Shown piece after piece: positions 27,079 to 35,762 of a stretch of 64,000 nucleotides of DNA (positions are counted from its first letter, which is position 1; every line of letters begins with the position of its first letter). This stretch comes from Leifsonia sp. NPDC080035. Its GTDB lineage: Bacteria; Actinomycetota; Actinomycetes; Actinomycetales; Microbacteriaceae. The notes under the pieces are model-generated. The model did no database searches. It saw nothing but the letters and a program-made list of their open reading frames with translations, and was not told where the DNA came from. The stretch lies in contig NZ_CP157390.1 in the NCBI RefSeq assembly GCF_040050925.1, positions 2,852,001 to 2,916,000 on the forward strand, given 5' to 3'. The position numbers were made by a program, and so were the translations under genes.

Positions 27079-27861
27079 TCAGAGGCGGGCGCCGACGGCC
27101 CGGATGCACCAGAACGCGCCGTACGCGATCAGCCCGAGGGCGATGAGCACCAGCAGGACAACGCCGTACGGCACCTGCGTGAGCGCCTTCAGGCTGCCGT
27201 CGAGGCCGCCGGCCTTCGACGGGTCGTAGGTGATCGCCCCCGTCACGACCAGCCCGCCGACGAGGAGCAGCGCGATTCCCTTCGCGATGTAGCCGACGCG
27301 CCCGAGCACCGTGATGACGCCCGCCAGCTGGTTGGGCGGCAGCCGCAGGTCCCGCTCGAAGCGGTGGGTAACGCCGTTGCGGATGAAGCCGACGCCGGTG
27401 CCGACGATGGCGAGGCCGATGATCGCCAGCACGAAGACGCCTCCCGGCATGCCGAGCAGCCGGCCGCTCAGTGAGCGTTCCGACGACGACGCATCGTGCC
27501 CGCCGCCGGAGGCGATGGAGACGGCGACGACCGCGAGCGCGGCGTAGACGACGCACTTGATGACCTCCAGTGCCCTGGTCCCCGCGCCGTGCGCGGTGAC
27601 AGCCACGAGGATCTGCCACAGGGAAAGGGCGATCAGCCCGACGATGATCAGCCAGACGGCGAACAGGCCGCCGGGCACGGCGACGAGCGCCTGCAGCGCG
27701 CCGGACTGGTCGGCGTTGCCGCCGGAGCCGAACGCGACGGCGAGGGCGAGGCCGCCGATCAGGATGTGCAGGATGCCGATGGAGGCGAGCCCGACCCGCG
27801 CGAGGACGCGGACAGTCGTGCTGTTCTCGACGCGGGCGGCTGCCCGGGACGGGGAGGTCAT
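27079..27861 (-). CDS. DUF1206 membrane protein
   Basis: 260 aa, about six hydrophobic segments arranged as three repeated two-helix units (VLARVGLASIGILHILIGGL, EVIKCVVYAALAV, VLGRVGYIAKGIALLLVGG), the DUF1206 pattern common in actinobacteria and of unknown function. TACGGT ends 6 nt before the ATG (leaderless signature). A very long minus-strand open frame runs into this gene from 31.4 kb, but only this part is a gene. Divergent from nusA. Confidence 0.88.
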   Translation of the reverse strand: MTSPSRAAARVENSTTVRVLARVGLASIGILHILIGGLALAVAFGSGGNADQSGALQALVAVPGGLFAVWLIIVGLIALSLWQILVAVTAHGAGTRALEVIKCVVYAALAVVAVSIASGGGHDASSSERSLSGRLLGMPGGVFVLAIIGLAIVGTGVGFIRNGVTHRFERDLRLPPNQLAGVITVLGRVGYIAKGIALLLVGGLVVTGAITYDPSKAGGLDGSLKALTQVPYGVVLLVLIALGLIAYGAFWCIRAVGARL

Positions 27862-28002
27862 GCCTGCACCGTACGCTTCAGCGGGCGGAATCGCGCCCCC
27901 GGGTCGGCCGCGGCTCCCACCCCATCCGAAACTCGGGTACCGTAGATAGTCGAGTCCGCTGCGCCATCGCGCGGCGGCGAGATCTGAATAGAGGAGGCCG
28001 GC

Positions 28003-29010
28003 ATGGACATCGACCTCAGCGTCTTGCGTCTGATGGAGCGCGAGAAGGAGATCCCGTTCGACGAGCTGGTGCAGATCATCGAACAGGCCATCCTGACCGC
28101 CTATCTGAAGCACACCAACCAGGCCGACCACCGGCACGGGCACGGCGACACGCCGCCCGCCGCACGCGTGCACCTGGACCGCAAGACGGGGCATGTCACC
28201 GTCTACGTCCCCGAGCGGGACGAGGAGGGCAACGTCATCGGCGAGGCCGAGGACAGCCCGAGCGACTTCGGCCGCATCGCGGCGTTCGCGGCCAAGCAGG
28301 TGATCAACCAGCGGTTGCGCGACATCGCGGACGACGCGGTGCTCGGCGAGTTCCGCGGCCGCGAGGGCGACATCGTCGCCGGTGTCATCCAGCAGGGGCC
28401 GAACCCGCGGATGATCCACATCGATCTCGGCAGCGTGGAGGCCATCCTGCCCCCCGAGGAGCAGGTGCCGGGCGAGGAGTACACGCACGGGTCGCGCATC
28501 CGCGTGTACGTCACCAGCGTCGCGAAGGGGCCGAAGGGTCCGTCGATCACCGTGTCCCGCACCCACCCGGCGCTCGTGCGCAAGCTGTTCGCCCTCGAGG
28601 TGCCGGAGATCGCGAGCGGTGTCGTCGAGATCGTGTCGCTCGCCCGTGAGGCCGGTCACCGCACCAAGATCGCGGTGCGCGCGACGGAGCCGGGCGTGAA
28701 CGCGAAGGGCGCCTGCATCGGAGAGCTCGGCCAGCGTGTCCGCGCGGTCACGGCGGAGCTCAACAACGAGAAGATCGACATCGTCGACTACTCGCCGGAT
28801 CTTGCGACGTTCGTCTCCAGCGCCCTCTCGCCCGCCAAGGTGACGAGCGCCTTCATCATCGACGAGAATCTCAAGGCCGTGCGCGCGCTCGTCCCCGACT
28901 ACCAGCTGTCGCTGGCGATCGGCAAGGAGGGCCAGAACGCCCGCCTCGCCGCGAAGCTCACCGGCGCGAAGATCGACATCCAGCCGGACTCCATCCTCGA
29001 CCGCGACTAG
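28003..29010 (+). CDS. nusA: Transcription termination/antitermination factor NusA
   Basis: 335 aa. RNA-polymerase-binding N-domain (residues 1-125), S1 domain (about 130-195, GDIVAGVIQQGPN), and KH1/KH2 domains (IGELGQRVRAVTAEL, SLAIGKEGQNARLAAKLTG). It ends after KH2, as in other actinobacteria, lacking the E. coli acidic repeats. GAGGAGG precedes the ATG. rimP, often upstream in other bacteria, is not next to it here. Confidence 0.97.
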   Translation: MDIDLSVLRLMEREKEIPFDELVQIIEQAILTAYLKHTNQADHRHGHGDTPPAARVHLDRKTGHVTVYVPERDEEGNVIGEAEDSPSDFGRIAAFAAKQVINQRLRDIADDAVLGEFRGREGDIVAGVIQQGPNPRMIHIDLGSVEAILPPEEQVPGEEYTHGSRIRVYVTSVAKGPKGPSITVSRTHPALVRKLFALEVPEIASGVVEIVSLAREAGHRTKIAVRATEPGVNAKGACIGELGQRVRAVTAELNNEKIDIVDYSPDLATFVSSALSPAKVTSAFIIDENLKAVRALVPDYQLSLAIGKEGQNARLAAKLTGAKIDIQPDSILDRD

Positions 29011-29034
29011 GGCCGCGCGTCGGCAGGCCGACGA

Positions 29035-29085
29035 GCACAGGAAAAACGCTCCGAATCCTCGCGATTCGGAGCGTTCTTCCTGTGC
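29035..29085. terminator. Bidirectional terminator between nusA and the cell-wall-binding protein
   Basis: Arms 29035-29057 and 29063-29085 pair over 23 positions with one mismatch around a 5-nt loop. A-rich and T-rich tracts sit within the stem (GGAAAAACG, CGTTCTTCC). It lies between two convergent genes and could stop transcripts from either side. Confidence 0.75.
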
Positions 29086-29093
29086 CCGGCGGC

Positions 29094-31571
29094 CTAGCGC
29101 ACGTAGGCGGCGAGGGCGCTCTGCACCGCGTCGCTGACCGAGCCGGTGCCGCCGACGAGGGTGATGTGGCGCGGGGCCAGGCGCTGCAGCGCGGATCCGA
29201 TCGTCGACGGCACGGCGGTCGGCGTCGTCAGCAGGAGGGGGGCGCCCTGCGCTCCCGCCGCTGCGGCAGAGGACAGCGCATCCGCGAAGGTGGCGCCGGA
29301 GGCGACGAACGCGTTCGCGGGCCCGGCCCCGAACCGCGTGGCCACCGCGGCGCTGGTCGCGTAGCGGTCCCCGCCGCCGAGCCGCGTGACGGTGCCCGCC
29401 GTGTATCCCTTCAACGACGCGAGCACCGCGTCCGACACCGCGCCCGCGCCGCCGACGACCACGATCGAGGCCGGCTTCAGCCGCGCGAGCTCGGTCCCGA
29501 CGACGGCGGGGATGCCGGACGCCGTCACCAGCAGGACCGGCGCTCCCGCCGTCCGTGCGGCCAGGGCTCCGGCCGAGAGCGCGTCGGGGAACAGATCGCC
29601 CGATGCGATGTACGCGACCGTGCCCGTCGCCGACGTCGCGCGGGAGATCGCCGCACTGGTCGCGTACCTGTCCGTCCCGGAGATCCGCGTCACGGTGCCC
29701 GTCGTGAAGCCGCGCAGAGCGGAGAGCACGCCGTCCGAGACCGCGCCGGTGCCGCCGAGGACGACGATGCGGCCGGGATGCAGCCGTGTCAGTTCGGTCT
29801 GGATGCTCGCCGGAACGGAGGTCGGGGTGACGAGGAGCATCGGGCCGCCCGCGCGGGCGGCTGCCGGGGAGCCGGACACGGCGTCGGCGAACTGCAGTCC
29901 GGACGCCACATAGGCCACCGGAGCGCCGGGCGGGAAGGACGCCGCGGAGACCGCGGCGCTGGTGGCGTGCCGGTCCGACCCGGCGAGGCGCGTCACCGTC
30001 TGGGCGCCGGCCGGGAGGGCGAAGGCGCGGAGCTTGCCGCCTCCATCGGGGAAGTAGAGGCGGCCGTTCGCCACGATCGGGCTCTGCCAGTGCAGTCCGG
30101 ACGCGCCGGCCGGGTCGGTCCAGAGCTGCTTCCCCGTGGTCGGGTCGAGGGCGCGGACGCCGGACTTCGACAGGTAGTACAGCACCCCGCCCGCGACGAT
30201 CGGCGTGGTGCCGCCCGTCGCGGAGGTCCAGACCGGGACGAGCGCGGGCTTCCCGCCCGTTCCCGCCTGCAGCTTGAGACCGGCGATCCCGTTGCCGTTG
30301 GCGACCAGGACCCAGGAGGTGCCGGTCGCCCGATCCACCCAGTTCGCCGGCTGCGTGAGGACCTGGCCGCCCTGCGGGACGGCGATGGACTGCAGCTCCC
30401 CTCCGAGCGCACCCGCGTGGCCCGTTCCGCTGAGGTTCGCGGTGTTCAGCAGCCGGATCTTCGCGTCCTTGCCGGACTGCACCGCCAGGTGCGGAACGGA
30501 CGAGCCGGACGGGGCGGTCACCACCTGCGGCGCCGTGCTTCCGAGGTCGAGGTCCTGTTGGTCGAGCTGCTGCTGGTTCGTCGGCGTGTAGCTGTCGACG
30601 GGGCCGCCTCCGGCGCCCGTGCCGTCCGGGTTGATCGCCAGGACGCTGTCGCCCCAGTTGTGCGTCCCATCGAAGGTCGCGTTCCCGGTCGAGAACAGCA
30701 CGCGGTTCGTGCCGGCGTCGTAGACGACGCTCGGGCGCGCCCACACCGCCGACTGCACCGTGGCGCAGTCCGTGGCCGGGGCGGGGGCGAAGTGCACGGT
30801 CAGGTTGCTGCACAGCGTATTGAACACGCGCTGCGCGCCCGTCCCCAGGTCGATCGTGGTCACGTGGCCCTGGTAGTCGCCGCGGTCGCCGGGGTAGCCG
30901 CCGTTCGACGCGTAGAGGTAGCTGTGGCCGCCGACCGTGGCGATCGTCAGGGCAGGCGACATCTTCTCGTCCCACGGCTTGGCCGTCGTCGTCTCCGGCC
31001 AGCCGCCAGAGCGCACCTCGGTCCCGGTGCCGATCGCGTACTTGTGCACCTTGCCGTCGAGCCCGTAGCTGTAGACCCAGGCGCCGCTCGGGTCGATCGC
31101 GGGGGAGGATGTCGTGAAGCAGGTGCTGGATCCGTTGTTGATCCTGCAGGACCCCGGTCCGTTCTGGTGGGACCAGACGCTCGCACCCGTCGCGGCGTCC
31201 AGGGCGACGATCCAGCCGTCCTTGGTGGTGACGAAGAGCAGATCCCTGGTGCCGCCCGCGGTGGCCACGGCCGGTTGCAGCACGGCCTGCCCGTCGGACA
31301 CCCCGGGGAGCGTCGCCGTGAAGAGCGCCGAGAGCGAGCCGACCGTCGACGGGACCAGTTGCGTCTCGGCGTCGTTGACGCCCGTGTGGGAGGGCCCGTT
31401 GCCGAACTGCGTCCACGCGATCGTGGCGGCGGACGCGGGGGGAGGAGCCTCACCGAGCGGCACGAGCGCGACGGCGGCGATGGCGCCGATCGCGAGCACG
31501 GCGAGCCGGGAGTGCGTGCGGCGTGATCCCGCCGCGTGGCCCCCGGACGGATCCCGATCCGATGCAGACAT
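29094..31571 (-). CDS. Secreted beta-propeller protein with three cell-wall-binding (CWB2) repeats
   Basis: 825 aa. A signal peptide at about residues 20-50 (LAVLAIGAIAAVALVPLG, ending ASAATIAW). Residues 50-520 resemble a PQQ/quinoprotein-like beta-propeller (GWIVALDAATGASVW, GVRALDPTTGKQLW). From about 525 come three repeats of roughly 100 residues beginning RLAGSDRHATSAA, RISGTDRYATSAA (about 627) and RLGGGDRYATSAA (about 729), each with an A-x-G-x-x-F-x-DALS and a VVLGGTGAVSD-type segment: the cell wall-binding repeat 2 family known from clostridial surface proteins. It is likely anchored to cell-wall polymers. ATG behind GGGGAGG. It interrupts the nusA-ylxR-infB order. Confidence 0.88.
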   Translation of the reverse strand: MSASDRDPSGGHAAGSRRTHSRLAVLAIGAIAAVALVPLGEAPPPASAATIAWTQFGNGPSHTGVNDAETQLVPSTVGSLSALFTATLPGVSDGQAVLQPAVATAGGTRDLLFVTTKDGWIVALDAATGASVWSHQNGPGSCRINNGSSTCFTTSSPAIDPSGAWVYSYGLDGKVHKYAIGTGTEVRSGGWPETTTAKPWDEKMSPALTIATVGGHSYLYASNGGYPGDRGDYQGHVTTIDLGTGAQRVFNTLCSNLTVHFAPAPATDCATVQSAVWARPSVVYDAGTNRVLFSTGNATFDGTHNWGDSVLAINPDGTGAGGGPVDSYTPTNQQQLDQQDLDLGSTAPQVVTAPSGSSVPHLAVQSGKDAKIRLLNTANLSGTGHAGALGGELQSIAVPQGGQVLTQPANWVDRATGTSWVLVANGNGIAGLKLQAGTGGKPALVPVWTSATGGTTPIVAGGVLYYLSKSGVRALDPTTGKQLWTDPAGASGLHWQSPIVANGRLYFPDGGGKLRAFALPAGAQTVTRLAGSDRHATSAAVSAASFPPGAPVAYVASGLQFADAVSGSPAAARAGGPMLLVTPTSVPASIQTELTRLHPGRIVVLGGTGAVSDGVLSALRGFTTGTVTRISGTDRYATSAAISRATSATGTVAYIASGDLFPDALSAGALAARTAGAPVLLVTASGIPAVVGTELARLKPASIVVVGGAGAVSDAVLASLKGYTAGTVTRLGGGDRYATSAAVATRFGAGPANAFVASGATFADALSSAAAAGAQGAPLLLTTPTAVPSTIGSALQRLAPRHITLVGGTGSVSDAVQSALAAYVR

Positions 31572-31717
31572 GAGACCTCCCCGGACAGTGTGCGTCCGAC
31601 GGGCACTCCTGCCTAGCCCCCAGGACCGATCGAACGACCGCGAGGGGCCGCCGTCACCCGCTAGCCTGGATGGAGCGCCGCGCCGCCGGTTCGGCGCTCG
31701 CGCGCCGGAGGGGTAAG

Positions 31718-31969
31718 ATGGAAGCTGTCAGAACGTGCGTCGGATGCCGTTCTCGCGCTCCCCGGTCCTCACTTCTGAGGGTCGTCGTCCGGAATTCGGA
31801 ACTCGTGGCGGATCCCTCCGCCACACTCCCCGGGCGGGGCGCGTGGCTGCATCCGGTCGACGGGTGTCTCGACATCGCCCTCAAACGCCGTGCCTTCGGG
31901 CGCGCGCTGCGGGTGGAGGGAACGCCCGACCCGACGGCCCTGAAGGGCCTACTTACGAGAACAGGCTGA
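31718..31969 (+). CDS. ylxR: YlxR family protein (RnpM-like)
   Basis: 83 aa. Starts MEAVRTCVGCRSRAP, with the YlxR TCVGCR motif, then GRGAWLHPVDGC and RRAFGRAL. The ATG at 31718 has a GGAGG site 6 nt upstream; an upstream in-frame ATG at 31670 lacks one. YlxR proteins bind RNA and in Gram-positive bacteria modulate RNase P. It belongs to the nusA-ylxR-infB group, here cut from nusA by 2.7 kb. Confidence 0.92.
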   Translation: MEAVRTCVGCRSRAPRSSLLRVVVRNSELVADPSATLPGRGAWLHPVDGCLDIALKRRAFGRALRVEGTPDPTALKGLLTRTG

Positions 31970-32042
31970 AGAAGCAGTGACTTCACATGAGTGACAACCG
32001 ATGAGCGGCTCGAAATGAGTGCCGTCCGCAACTAACGCCTGC

Positions 32043-32068
32043 CCTGTCCGGGGTGGGCCCCAGACAGG
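32043..32068 (+). promoter_or_regulatory. Hairpin overlapping the infB ribosome binding site
   Basis: CCTGTC (32043-32048) pairs with GACAGG (32063-32068), with an inner GGGG/CCCC pair (32050-32053 with 32058-32061). The right arm contains part of the AGGAG site used by the GTG at 32075, so folding would reduce IF-2 translation. No proof of regulation. Confidence 0.4.
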
Positions 32069-32074
32069 AGAATT

Positions 32075-34852
32075 GTGGCTGCAAAACCACGCGTACACGA
32101 GGTCGCGAGCGAGCTCGGCGTCGACACCAAGGTCGCGCTCGCGAAGCTCAAGGAGATGGGCGAGTTCGTCAAGGGACCGTCCTCGAGCATCGAGCCCCCG
32201 GTGGTGCGGAAGCTCCGCGCCGCCCTCGAGGCCGAAGGATTCACCGCCGACAAGGCGGGTGCGAAGGCGGAGGCGCCGAAGAGCGACGCCCCGCGTCCCG
32301 GCTCGCCGCGTCCAGCTGCCCCGGGCGCCCCGGCCGCTCAGAGCGGCTCGGCATCGCCGAAGCCGCAGGCGCCGATGTCGGTGGCCGAGCGTCAAGCCGC
32401 TGCCGAGAAGGCGGCGGCGGAGAAGGCCGCGGCTGAAAAGGCCGCAGCAGAGACGGCCGCGTCCGCGGCCAAGCCCGCGGAGAGCGCGAAGGGCGACGCG
32501 ACCAAGCCGGCCGCCCCGCGTCCCGGCGGCGGGAGCATCCCGCGTCCCGGCGCGCCGCGTCCGGGCAACAACCCGTACTCGAGCAACCAGGGCATGGGCC
32601 AGCGGCCCAGCACCCCGCGTCCGGGCAACAACCCGTTCTCGAGCTCGCAGGGCATGGGCCAGCGCCCGTCGCCCGGCAACATCCCGCGTCCGGCCCCGCC
32701 GCGCCCGGGTTCGCCGCGCATCGGCGCCCCCGGCCAGGGCGGCAACCGCCCCGGTCAGCGTCAGGGTGGCGGCGGCGGTCGTCCCGGCTTCCAGCAGCGC
32801 CCCGGCGGCGCCGGTGGCGGCGGCGGTTTCCAGCGTCCCGGCGGCGCAGGGACCGGCGGCGGCTTCAGCGGTCCGCGTCCCGGTGGCGGCGGTGGCCGCG
32901 GTCGTGGACCGGGCGGCGGCACGGCCGGCGCGTTCGGCCGCGGTGGCGGCAAGTCCAAGGCTCGCAAGTCGAAGCGCGCGAAGCGCCAGGAATTCGAGAT
33001 GCGGGAGGCCCCGTCGCTGGGCGGCGTGACGGTTCCCCGCGGCAACGGCGAGACCACCGTCCGGCTCCGCCGCGGCTCGTCCATCTCGGACTTCGCCGAC
33101 AAGATCGACGCGAACCCCGCGTCGCTGGTCACCGTGCTCTTCCACCTGGGCGAGATGGCGACAGCGACAGAGTCCCTCGACGAGGCGACGTTCCAGATCC
33201 TCGGTGAGGAGCTGGGTTACAAGATCCAGGTCGTCTCCCCGGAGGACGAGGACCGCGAGCTGCTCGAGGGCTTCGACATCGACCTCGACGCCGAGCTGGA
33301 GGGCGAGTCCGACGAGGACCTCGAGATCCGGCCGCCGGTGGTCACCGTCATGGGTCACGTCGACCACGGTAAGACGCGACTGCTGGACGCGATCCGCAAC
33401 GCGAACGTCGTCGCGGGCGAGGCCGGCGGCATCACCCAGCACATCGGTGCCTACCAGGTGTGGACAGAGCACGACGGCATCGAGCGCGCGATCACCTTCA
33501 TCGACACCCCTGGTCACGAGGCGTTCACCGCCATGCGTGCCCGTGGTGCGCAGGTGACCGACATCGCGATCCTCGTGGTCGCCGCCGACGACGGCATCAT
33601 GCCGCAGACGATCGAGGCGCTGAACCACGCACAGGCGGCCAATGTGCCGATCGTGGTCGCGGTGAACAAGATCGACAAGCCGGAGGCGAACCCCGCCAAG
33701 GTGCGTCAGCAGCTCACCGAGTTCGGCCTGGTTGCCGAGGAGTACGGCGGCGACGTGATGTTCGTCGACGTGTCCGCGCGGAACAACATCGGCATCGACG
33801 ACCTGCTCGACGCCGTGCTGCTGACCGCGGACGCGGGTCTCGACCTGCGTGCGAACCCCAACAAGGACGCGCGCGGTGTGGCGATCGAGGCGAAGCTCGA
33901 CAAGGGCCGCGGCGCCGTGGCGACCGTGCTCATCCAGTCCGGAACGCTCCGGGTGGGCGACGCGATCGTGGCGGGCACCGCCTACGGCCGCGTGCGCGCC
34001 ATGGCGGACGAGAACGGCGACCCGGTGCTGGAGGCGGCTCCGTCGCGTCCGGTCCAGGTGCAGGGTCTCTCCAGCGTCCCGCGCGCCGGCGACACCTTCA
34101 TCGTCACCGAGGAGGACCGCACCGCCCGCCAGATCGCCGAGAAGCGCGAGGCCGCGGAGCGGAACGCGCAGCTGGCCAAGGCCCGCAAGCGCATCTCGCT
34201 CGAGGACTTCACCCGCGCTCTGGAAGAGGGCAAGGTCGAGGCGCTCAACCTCATCATCAAGGGCGACGTGTCCGGTGCCGTGGAGGCGCTGGAGGAGTCG
34301 CTCATGAAGATCGAGGTGGACGAGTCGGTCAGCCTCCGCATCCTGCACCGCGGTGTCGGCGCGATCACCGAGTCGGACATCGACCTGGCGACCATCGACA
34401 ACGCGATCGTGATCGGCTTCAACGTCCGCCCGGATGTGAAGGCGCGCGAGCGTGCGGCCCGCGAGGGTGTGGACGTCCGCTTCTACTCGGTCATCTACAA
34501 CGCCATCGAGGACATCGAGAACTCGCTCAAGGGCATGCTCAAGCCCGAGTTCGAAGAGGTCCAGTCGGGTGTCGCCGAGATCCGCGAGGTGTTCCGCTCC
34601 TCGAAGTTCGGCAACATCGCCGGTGTCATCGTCCGCTCCGGCACGATCACGCGCAACGCCAAGGCGCGCGTCATCCGCGACGGCGTCGTGGTGGGGGACA
34701 ACCTCGCCATCGAGTCGCTGCGCCGGTTCAAGGACGACGTCACGGAGGTCCGTACGGACTTCGAGGCCGGTATCGGCCTCGGTAAGTACAACGACATCCA
34801 GATCGGCGACGAGATCGAGACGACCGAGCTGCGGGAGAAGCCCCGCGTCTGA
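32075..34852 (+). CDS. infB: Translation initiation factor IF-2
   Basis: 925 aa GTPase placing initiator tRNA on the 30S subunit. Residues 1-55 are the IF2_N helical domain (KPRVHEVASELGVDTKVALAKLKEMG). Residues 60-310 are disordered: an Ala/Glu/Lys helix repeat, two 20-residue PRPGNNP repeats, then Gly/Arg-rich sequence. A second IF2_N-like domain follows, then the G domain with GHVDHGKT at 427-434, DTPGHEAF, NKIDKPEA, and C-terminal domains II-IV. GTG start 4 nt after AGGAG. Confidence 0.97.
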   Translation: MAAKPRVHEVASELGVDTKVALAKLKEMGEFVKGPSSSIEPPVVRKLRAALEAEGFTADKAGAKAEAPKSDAPRPGSPRPAAPGAPAAQSGSASPKPQAPMSVAERQAAAEKAAAEKAAAEKAAAETAASAAKPAESAKGDATKPAAPRPGGGSIPRPGAPRPGNNPYSSNQGMGQRPSTPRPGNNPFSSSQGMGQRPSPGNIPRPAPPRPGSPRIGAPGQGGNRPGQRQGGGGGRPGFQQRPGGAGGGGGFQRPGGAGTGGGFSGPRPGGGGGRGRGPGGGTAGAFGRGGGKSKARKSKRAKRQEFEMREAPSLGGVTVPRGNGETTVRLRRGSSISDFADKIDANPASLVTVLFHLGEMATATESLDEATFQILGEELGYKIQVVSPEDEDRELLEGFDIDLDAELEGESDEDLEIRPPVVTVMGHVDHGKTRLLDAIRNANVVAGEAGGITQHIGAYQVWTEHDGIERAITFIDTPGHEAFTAMRARGAQVTDIAILVVAADDGIMPQTIEALNHAQAANVPIVVAVNKIDKPEANPAKVRQQLTEFGLVAEEYGGDVMFVDVSARNNIGIDDLLDAVLLTADAGLDLRANPNKDARGVAIEAKLDKGRGAVATVLIQSGTLRVGDAIVAGTAYGRVRAMADENGDPVLEAAPSRPVQVQGLSSVPRAGDTFIVTEEDRTARQIAEKREAAERNAQLAKARKRISLEDFTRALEEGKVEALNLIIKGDVSGAVEALEESLMKIEVDESVSLRILHRGVGAITESDIDLATIDNAIVIGFNVRPDVKARERAAREGVDVRFYSVIYNAIEDIENSLKGMLKPEFEEVQSGVAEIREVFRSSKFGNIAGVIVRSGTITRNAKARVIRDGVVVGDNLAIESLRRFKDDVTEVRTDFEAGIGLGKYNDIQIGDEIETTELREKPRV
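32555..32674 (+). repeat. Tandem 60-bp repeat inside infB
   Basis: Two in-frame copies of 60 bp (32555-32614 and 32615-32674), coding for PRPGNNPYSSNQGMGQRPST and PRPGNNPFSSSQGMGQRPSP. They lie in the disordered linker of IF-2. Copy number may vary between strains. Confidence 0.85.
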
Positions 34853-34862
34853 GTCAGATGCT

Positions 34863-34896
34863 CGCGAGGCCCGGCGGTTTCCCGCCGGGCCTCGCG
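34863..34896 (+). terminator. Strong hairpin between infB and rbfA
   Basis: Perfect 15-bp stem CGCGAGGCCCGGCGG (34863-34877) with 34882-34896 and a TTTC loop, 11 bp after the infB stop. Only GCTT follows, so it may be a partial terminator or an mRNA processing/stability element lowering rbfA expression relative to infB. Confidence 0.6.
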
Positions 34897-34921
34897 GCTT
34901 CACGAAGGAGGAGGACCAGTA

Positions 34922-35371
34922 ATGGCGGATCCGGCACGCGCGCGGAAGCTCGCGGACAGAATCAAGGTCATCATCGCCAAGCGGCTCGACCGCGGCCTGC
35001 GCGACCCGCGCCTGGGTTTCGTGACGATCACGGACGTCCAGGTGACCGGTGACCTCCAGCACGCCACCGTCTTCTACACGGTGTACGGCACCGACCAGGA
35101 GCGCGCGGACACTGCGGCGGCGCTGAAGGCGGCGACCGGTATGCTGCGCAGCGAGGTCGGCAAGAACATCACCGCCCGGCTGACGCCGACGCTCGAGTTC
35201 CAGCTCGACGCGATCCCGGAGAACGCCGCGCACATCGAGGACCTGCTGCGCCAGGCGCACGAGCGCGACACCGAGGTGGCAGGCCTGGCCGCCGGCGCGG
35301 CCTACGCGGGCGACGAGGACCCCTACGTCAAGCCGCGCGAGCTGGACGACGAGGACGCCCGCGAGGACTAG
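34922..35371 (+). CDS. rbfA: Ribosome-binding factor A
   Basis: 149 aa, KH-type fold protein for 16S rRNA 5'-end maturation of the 30S subunit. RARKLADRIKVIIAKRL, DPRLGFVTITDVQVTGDLQHA and RLTPTLEFQLDAIPENAAHIEDLL are family-typical. The C-terminal 25 residues are acidic. AAGGAGGAGGA ribosome binding site. The usual follower truB is 8.5 kb away. Confidence 0.96.
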   Translation: MADPARARKLADRIKVIIAKRLDRGLRDPRLGFVTITDVQVTGDLQHATVFYTVYGTDQERADTAAALKAATGMLRSEVGKNITARLTPTLEFQLDAIPENAAHIEDLLRQAHERDTEVAGLAAGAAYAGDEDPYVKPRELDDEDARED

Positions 35372-35380
35372 CCTGACGGC

Positions 35381-35671
35381 ATGTACGCCGTCTGCTTCTA
35401 CGATGCCGACCCCGACGCGGTTCCGGAGGACTTCCGGAGGATCGTCGAAGCCTACCCGCGACACCGCGCGTACCTCGACGACTTCGCCCGCGGTGGCGAG
35501 GTGCTGATGATCGGCACGTTCGGCGACCCGGCGACGCAAGGCTCCATGGCGATCTTCCGGTCACGGGCGGCGGCGGAGCGCTTCGTCGCGGCGGACCCGT
35601 TCGTGACCGAGGGGCTGGTGTTCCGGCACCGCATTCAGGACTGGGACCCGCTGGTGTTCGCCGGGCCCTAA
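35381..35671 (+). CDS. YciI-like protein
   Basis: 96 aa ferredoxin-like-fold protein (MYAVCFYDADPDAV, RAYLDDFARGGEVLMIGTF, FVAADPFVTEGLV), the YCII pattern. The family proposes His/Asp-based enzymatic activity, with function unknown for most members. TAGCCT, formed partly by the rbfA stop, ends 6 nt before the ATG: a leaderless promoter inside the rbfA 3' end. Confidence 0.85.
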   Translation: MYAVCFYDADPDAVPEDFRRIVEAYPRHRAYLDDFARGGEVLMIGTFGDPATQGSMAIFRSRAAAERFVAADPFVTEGLVFRHRIQDWDPLVFAGP

Positions 35672-35762
35672 GCGCGTCGCCGGTGCTAACGCTGGCGATA
35701 GCGTGTTCGCGAGTAATACGGGGCGGCCGTGCTCGCGGCGCGAGTTGCGCCAGTATGTACGT

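Noticed and set aside
27079..31416. 1445-codon minus-strand open frame
   Set aside because: Its last 260 codons are the DUF1206 gene; the rest is Arg/Pro/Gly-rich shadow of nusA and of the correct frame of the cell-wall-binding gene, a known effect of very high GC.
32395..32470. Short GAGAAGGCGGCG-type repeats as a microsatellite or mobile element
   Set aside because: In-frame Ala/Glu/Lys helix-coding repeat of the IF-2 linker, a normal feature of actinobacterial IF-2.
31949..35539. 1196-codon minus-strand open frame opposite infB
   Set aside because: Antisense shadow of infB and rbfA: repetitive Leu/Arg/Asp composition, no domain motif, no start signal.
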